A stretch of DNA of 64,000 nt from Fibrobacter sp. UWB11. Its GTDB lineage: Bacteria; Fibrobacterota; Fibrobacteria; Fibrobacterales; Fibrobacteraceae. The translations under genes were made by a program, and so were the position numbers. Below are positions 60,129 through 64,000 of the stretch, in pieces; position 1 is the first letter of the stretch; every line of letters starts with the position of its first letter. The notes beneath the pieces are model-generated. The model was not told where the DNA came from, did not search any database, and saw only the letters and a list, made by a program, of their open reading frames with translations. Location: contig NZ_FSRT01000001.1 of the NCBI RefSeq assembly GCF_900143015.1, positions 1,984,001 to 2,048,000 of the forward strand, written 5' to 3'.

Positions 60129-63100
60129 CTACGCCATTTTGCTCGCGTCACTACGGACTGATTCGACCTTCCCTGCAAAGAAGCTATAGGCCGCAGGCAC
60201 AATAAAGAGCGTCATGAACGTTGCAAACGTAAGACCGCCTACAATAGCAACACCCATTGCAATGCGGCTCGGGGTGCCGGTCAAGATGAGCGGCACCGCG
60301 CCCAATACCGTCGAAAGGCTCGTCATGAGGATTGGGCGGAAGCGGCGTTCCGCCGCCATCCGAGCCGCCTCGAGCTTGCTGCATCCGGTATTTTCTGCAA
60401 TCTGGTTTGCAAACTCTACAATCAAGATTCCATTCTTCGTCACAAGGGCAATCAACAAAATCAAAGCGATTTCGCTAAAGATGTTGAGCGTCTGGCCTGT
60501 GACAAACAAGCTCACCAAAGCACCCGAAAGCGCAAGCGGCACCGTAAAGAAAATCACGAACGGAGCACGGAAACTTTCGAACTGCCCGGCAAGCACCAAG
60601 AACACAAGCGCAAGCGCAAGCATGAACACCACATACAAGCCCGAAGAGCTTTCTTCAAATTCCTTCGACGATCCCGAAAGCGTAGTGCTCACACTCGGGT
60701 AATCCTTCAACAACTTCTTTGCAATGCGGCGCATTTCTTCGACGCCATCGCCAATCGTCTTGCCCGGCACAAGGCCAGCCTGGATTGTAGCAGCGCTAAA
60801 GCGGTTATAACGCGGGAGTGACGGAGATGCGGACTGTTCCTTATACGTGATAAAGTTGTCCAAGCTCACCAGCTCACCCTTGCCGTTCTTGACCGTGAGC
60901 ATCGAAAGATTTTCTGGCGTATCGCGGTACTGATAACCGACTGCGCCAATAATATCGTACTGACGGCCGTCCTTATAGTAATCGCCATAGGTCTGATCGC
61001 TAATAGCAAGCTGTACGGCCTGCGCAATGTCATTCACGGACACGCCTTCTTCGTTTGCCTTGTCGCGCAAAATCTCGATATGGAGTTCCGGCTTCGTGAA
61101 GCGCAAGTTGCTGTTCACCACACTAAACACAGGGCTCTTGCTTGCCGCTTCTTCGAATTTCGGCACAAGGTCACGCAACACTTCGATGTTCGGAGCCTGC
61201 AACACAAACTGCACCGGGAGGCCACCGCGCTGCGTACTGATGCTCTGCGGTTCAAATACCATCACGCGCAAATCCGGGTATTCGTTACCGAGCACCTGAA
61301 TCACACGGGCGATTTCGCTCTGCGGACGGCGGGCTTTCTTGTCGTCGTTCAAGAACAAACGCATTCTCGAGTTGCCAGCATTCCAAGCACCCGCCTGGAA
61401 TTCCGTATATTCGTTCGAGTCAAGAATAGAAATCACCTCGTCAGCAAACTCGTCCGCCATTCGTTTCGTTCTTGCAAGGTTCACGCCTTCGGGCATGCTC
61501 ATGTTCACCATCACGGCATTAGAGTCTTCAGTCGGCGCCATTTCGCTACTCATGTTATTGAAGCAGAAATACGCTGCCACAAACAGAGCCGCCACAATCG
61601 GGAACAACAGAAAACGCAACCGAAGGAATCCGCCCAACAAGCGGGAATAAAGTCCGTTGAAGCCTTCAAAGAACGGTTCTGTAATGCGGAAAAACCATCC
61701 CTGTTTCTGGCGTTTCAAGAATTTCGAACAAAGCATCGGCGAAAGAGTTAAAGCGCACAAAGTCGAAAGGAACACCGTTCCAATCATCACCGCCACGAAT
61801 TCACGGAACAAAAGCCCCGTCGTGCCCCCCAACGCAAGGACAGGCACAAATACGGTCATAAGCACAATCGAAGTCGCAATCACAGCAAAGAAGATTTCAT
61901 TAGTTCCAGCCACAGCAGCCTGCTTCGGTGTCATGCCATTTTCAATCTTGTGGTAAATGTTTTCCACAATCACAATGGCATCATCCACTACAAGACCAAT
62001 TGCAAGTACCATCGCCAAAAGCGTAAGCACGTTGATACTGAACCCGCAAAGGTAAAGCACAAAGAAACTACCAATCACAGATACAGGCACAACAACCATC
62101 GGGATAAACGTTGTGCGGCCTTCGCGGAGGAACGCAAAGATAATTGCAATCACGAGCACAAATGCAATAAAGATGGTCTCCACCACTTCCTTGATAGAAG
62201 CGCGAATGTTAATCGATGTATCGCGGCCATAAAGCAGTTCTACGCTTTCGGGAATTTCACGGCGGATATCTTCGACGCGCTTGTAGAATTCGTTTGCAAT
62301 TTCGACATGGTTACTGCCCGGCTGCGCCATGAGTGCAAGCGTAATGGAATTCTTGCCGTTACGTCTAAAACCTGTACGCGTATCTTTCGGTTCGTAATGG
62401 ATGTCCGCCACATCAGAAATGCGAACGACGGTTCCATCTTCAGCCGTTCTCACCGCAATGTTGCCAAACGATTTCGGATCGATAACTCGGCCAAGCGTAC
62501 GGATAGAAAGTGTCGTTTCGCTACCTTCAATCGAACCAGACGGAAGTTCCAAATTTCCTTGTTTCAAAGCTGCCGCCATTTGCGCACCCGAGACCCCCAG
62601 AGCCTGCATACGGATGGGGTCAATCCAAAGGCGCACTACCGGACGTTTTTCGCCCCAAATAGCCACTTCAGAAACACCGTTAATAGTCTGCAAGCGTTCC
62701 TTCACGTGGTTGTTTGCAATTTCAGAAACTTCCATCGGGTCGAGCTTATCGCTCACAAGGCTCACCATCAAAATCGGGTCGCTATCGCTATCGGACTTGT
62801 AGACCGTCGGTTCATCGACATCGTCCGGCAAACGGCGACGCACACGGCTCACGCGGTCGCGGATTTCGTTTGCAGCCGCTTCCAAGTCCATGCCCGTTTC
62901 AAATTCAATGCTGATGTAAGAGAATCCATCGCGGCTTGTAGAAGTGAGAGCCTTGATACCTGATGCACTGTTGATGGAAGCTTCCAAAATTTCAGTCACT
63001 TCGGCTTCCACGACTGCAGCGTTTGCGCCGGGGTAAGAAGTACGCACCTGAATCAAAGGATAGTCGACGTTCGGGTATTCACGAATACCGAGTGAAGTCA

Positions 63101-63185
63101 AGCCAAAAAAGCCAAGCAACAGGATGACAAGCGCCATCACTGTCATAAGCACCGGGCGACGAACAGAGAGTTGGCTAACGCTCAT
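60129..63185 (-). CDS. RND-family efflux transporter (AcrB/MexB-like inner-membrane pump)
   Basis: 1018 residues with the 12-helix, two-loop RND layout. Typical segments are RPVLMTVMALVILLLGFFGL at the N-terminus, YPGANAAVVEAEVTEILEAS, GLVVDDAIVIVENIYHKIEN (charged residues of helix 4) and LVTKNGILIVEFANQIAENT (helix 10 region). It uses the proton gradient to export drugs, lipids or other hydrophobic compounds. The HAE1/2 type fits; a heavy-metal type does not. The adaptor gene upstream overlaps by one base, so they are cotranscribed. An outer-membrane channel gene is not in view. Confidence 0.95.
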   Translation of the reverse strand: MSVSQLSVRRPVLMTVMALVILLLGFFGLTSLGIREYPNVDYPLIQVRTSYPGANAAVVEAEVTEILEASINSASGIKALTSTSRDGFSYISIEFETGMDLEAAANEIRDRVSRVRRRLPDDVDEPTVYKSDSDSDPILMVSLVSDKLDPMEVSEIANNHVKERLQTINGVSEVAIWGEKRPVVRLWIDPIRMQALGVSGAQMAAALKQGNLELPSGSIEGSETTLSIRTLGRVIDPKSFGNIAVRTAEDGTVVRISDVADIHYEPKDTRTGFRRNGKNSITLALMAQPGSNHVEIANEFYKRVEDIRREIPESVELLYGRDTSINIRASIKEVVETIFIAFVLVIAIIFAFLREGRTTFIPMVVVPVSVIGSFFVLYLCGFSINVLTLLAMVLAIGLVVDDAIVIVENIYHKIENGMTPKQAAVAGTNEIFFAVIATSIVLMTVFVPVLALGGTTGLLFREFVAVMIGTVFLSTLCALTLSPMLCSKFLKRQKQGWFFRITEPFFEGFNGLYSRLLGGFLRLRFLLFPIVAALFVAAYFCFNNMSSEMAPTEDSNAVMVNMSMPEGVNLARTKRMADEFADEVISILDSNEYTEFQAGAWNAGNSRMRLFLNDDKKARRPQSEIARVIQVLGNEYPDLRVMVFEPQSISTQRGGLPVQFVLQAPNIEVLRDLVPKFEEAASKSPVFSVVNSNLRFTKPELHIEILRDKANEEGVSVNDIAQAVQLAISDQTYGDYYKDGRQYDIIGAVGYQYRDTPENLSMLTVKNGKGELVSLDNFITYKEQSASPSLPRYNRFSAATIQAGLVPGKTIGDGVEEMRRIAKKLLKDYPSVSTTLSGSSKEFEESSSGLYVVFMLALALVFLVLAGQFESFRAPFVIFFTVPLALSGALVSLFVTGQTLNIFSEIALILLIALVTKNGILIVEFANQIAENTGCSKLEAARMAAERRFRPILMTSLSTVLGAVPLILTGTPSRIAMGVAIVGGLTFATFMTLFIVPAAYSFFAGKVESVRSDASKMA

Positions 63186-64000
63186 TACTCCACCTCGTAA
63201 TTAATCGAGTGACGGAGTCCCTTAATCTTGACATCAGCGCCCGGACGCAAGCTCACAATGCCGGAAACAATCACCGTATCGCCAACATCAAGGCCCGAAA
63301 GCACCTGCACAGACATCGGCGTGCGAAGTCCCGTCGTGACATGCTTGATTTTAGCCTTGCCGCCCTGGCTCACAAACACGTAAGCGCCTTCCCTGTCGAG
63401 AATCATCGCTTCGGACGGAATCGTAAAGCTCTGCACGTTGCTTGCTTCCATCGCGACATTCACGCTCACAAAGCTACCAGCAATGAGTTCGCCCTTTGCG
63501 TTATCGACATCGACCATCACGCGACGAGTGCGGCTGCTCTCAGAAATCACGGCATCTAGCGCAGATACAACGCCTTGCTTTTCGACATTGCGTTCAGCAT
63601 CCTTGAGTACAATCTTATCGCCCACCTTAATGACAGAAGCGTAACGTTGCGGAAGCGCAAACTTTGCCTTGAGGCGATTGACCTCGCTGAGTTCTGCAAT
63701 CGGCGTCCCAGAATTGAGCCAGGCGCCCACAGAAACATCCACAAATCCAAGTTTGCCGCTAAACGGTGCACGCACTTCGGTTTTTGCAAGTTGAGCGCGA
63801 ATCAGCTCAACACTAGCCTGAGCAGACTTGAGCGAAGCTTCTGCTGATTCCAAGTCCTGCTTTGTAGCTCCGTTCTTTTCAAAAAGACCGCGGACACGCT
63901 GTTCCTTTTGTTCAGCAAGCATCTTGTTCGATTCAGCCTGTTTAAGCTGTGCACGGAGTTCGGAATCGTCAATTTTAGCAAGGAGCGCTCCCTTCTTGAC
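63185..64000 (-). CDS. RND efflux periplasmic adaptor (membrane fusion protein), partial
   Basis: The C-terminal 271 residues are in view; the reading frame continues past the window end. Order: the end of a lipoyl half (VKKGALLAKIDDSELRAQLK), the coiled-coil hairpin (LFEKNGATKQDLESAEASLK), the second lipoyl half (TEVRAPFSGKLGFVDVSVGA), a beta-barrel (LKAKFALPQRYASVIKVGDK) and the membrane-proximal domain (VLSGLDVGDTVIVSGIVSLR). It bridges the inner-membrane pump and an outer-membrane channel. Its last base overlaps the pump's first. Its signal or lipobox lies outside the window. Confidence 0.92.
   Translation of the reverse strand, partial: VKKGALLAKIDDSELRAQLKQAESNKMLAEQKEQRVRGLFEKNGATKQDLESAEASLKSAQASVELIRAQLAKTEVRAPFSGKLGFVDVSVGAWLNSGTPIAELSEVNRLKAKFALPQRYASVIKVGDKIVLKDAERNVEKQGVVSALDAVISESSRTRRVMVDVDNAKGELIAGSFVSVNVAMEASNVQSFTIPSEAMILDREGAYVFVSQGGKAKIKHVTTGLRTPMSVQVLSGLDVGDTVIVSGIVSLRPGADVKIKGLRHSINYEVE

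Overview
The window looks like chromosomal DNA of a Fibrobacter species (phylum Fibrobacterota, FCB group). The strongest evidence is the secreted protein at 45810-46931, whose C-terminal half carries the F. succinogenes major paralogous (FISUMP) domain. Many secreted or lipid-anchored proteins of unknown function, a bacterial GlnRS, and promoter boxes of the TAnnTTTG type known from Bacteroidota agree with this. There is no rRNA operon, CRISPR array, recognisable transposase or prophage. The species cannot be named from sequence reading alone.

Layout. 1-7.9 kb: the 3' end of cysE, nth, a repeat-filled gap, a DUF3300-type secreted protein, a TPR protein, glnS, an EamA permease and an NhaC-type antiporter with a small partner ORF. 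8-14.5 kb: a secreted beta-helix protein, a TPP riboswitch with thiC, then an unusual pair made of a primase-like/RecA-like ATPase and a TrmA/RlmD-fold protein that lacks the catalytic motifs. 14.5-21.1 kb: a LysM protein, an unlisted 38-residue membrane peptide, a sensor kinase, a response regulator and a beta-propeller protein, in one tightly packed run. 21.2-26 kb: a peptide-binding lipoprotein, pssA, and a leftward ruvC / M15 peptidase / M14 peptidase group. 26-31.2 kb: a T7 gp4-like primase-helicase with decayed active sites, translationally coupled to a glycosyltransferase and an LTA-synthase-like sulfatase. 31.2-38.8 kb: tRNA-Pro, small lipoproteins, two TonB-C-type lipoproteins, a HAD phosphatase, a DUF2238 membrane protein, miaB and a SPOR protein. 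38.8-49.2 kb: tRNA-Leu, panD, a flotillin-like protein, two paralogous secreted proteins, a LytR_C lipoprotein with rsfS and argS, the FISUMP protein, purU and pyrE. 49.2-60 kb: two envelope proteins, a DEAD-box helicase, a four-helix-bundle gene enclosed by inverted G-rich repeats, map, two tandem paralogues with an EcsC-like protein, fusA, mazG, dprA and an FtsB-like protein. 60.1-64 kb: an RND efflux pump and its adaptor, cut by the window end.

Most genes are housekeeping. Four things stand out. (1) A repeat family of about 85 bases, at least seven copies, has a variable but self-complementary stem. Three copies abut promoter boxes. (2) A compact AT-rich element (four-helix-bundle gene inside inverted TAGGTT-type repeats) sits exactly between a helicase and map. 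(3) Two replication-type proteins have lost key active-site motifs. (4) Several genes have a TAnnTT(TG) box exactly 4-5 bases before the start codon and no Shine-Dalgarno, which points to leaderless mRNAs.
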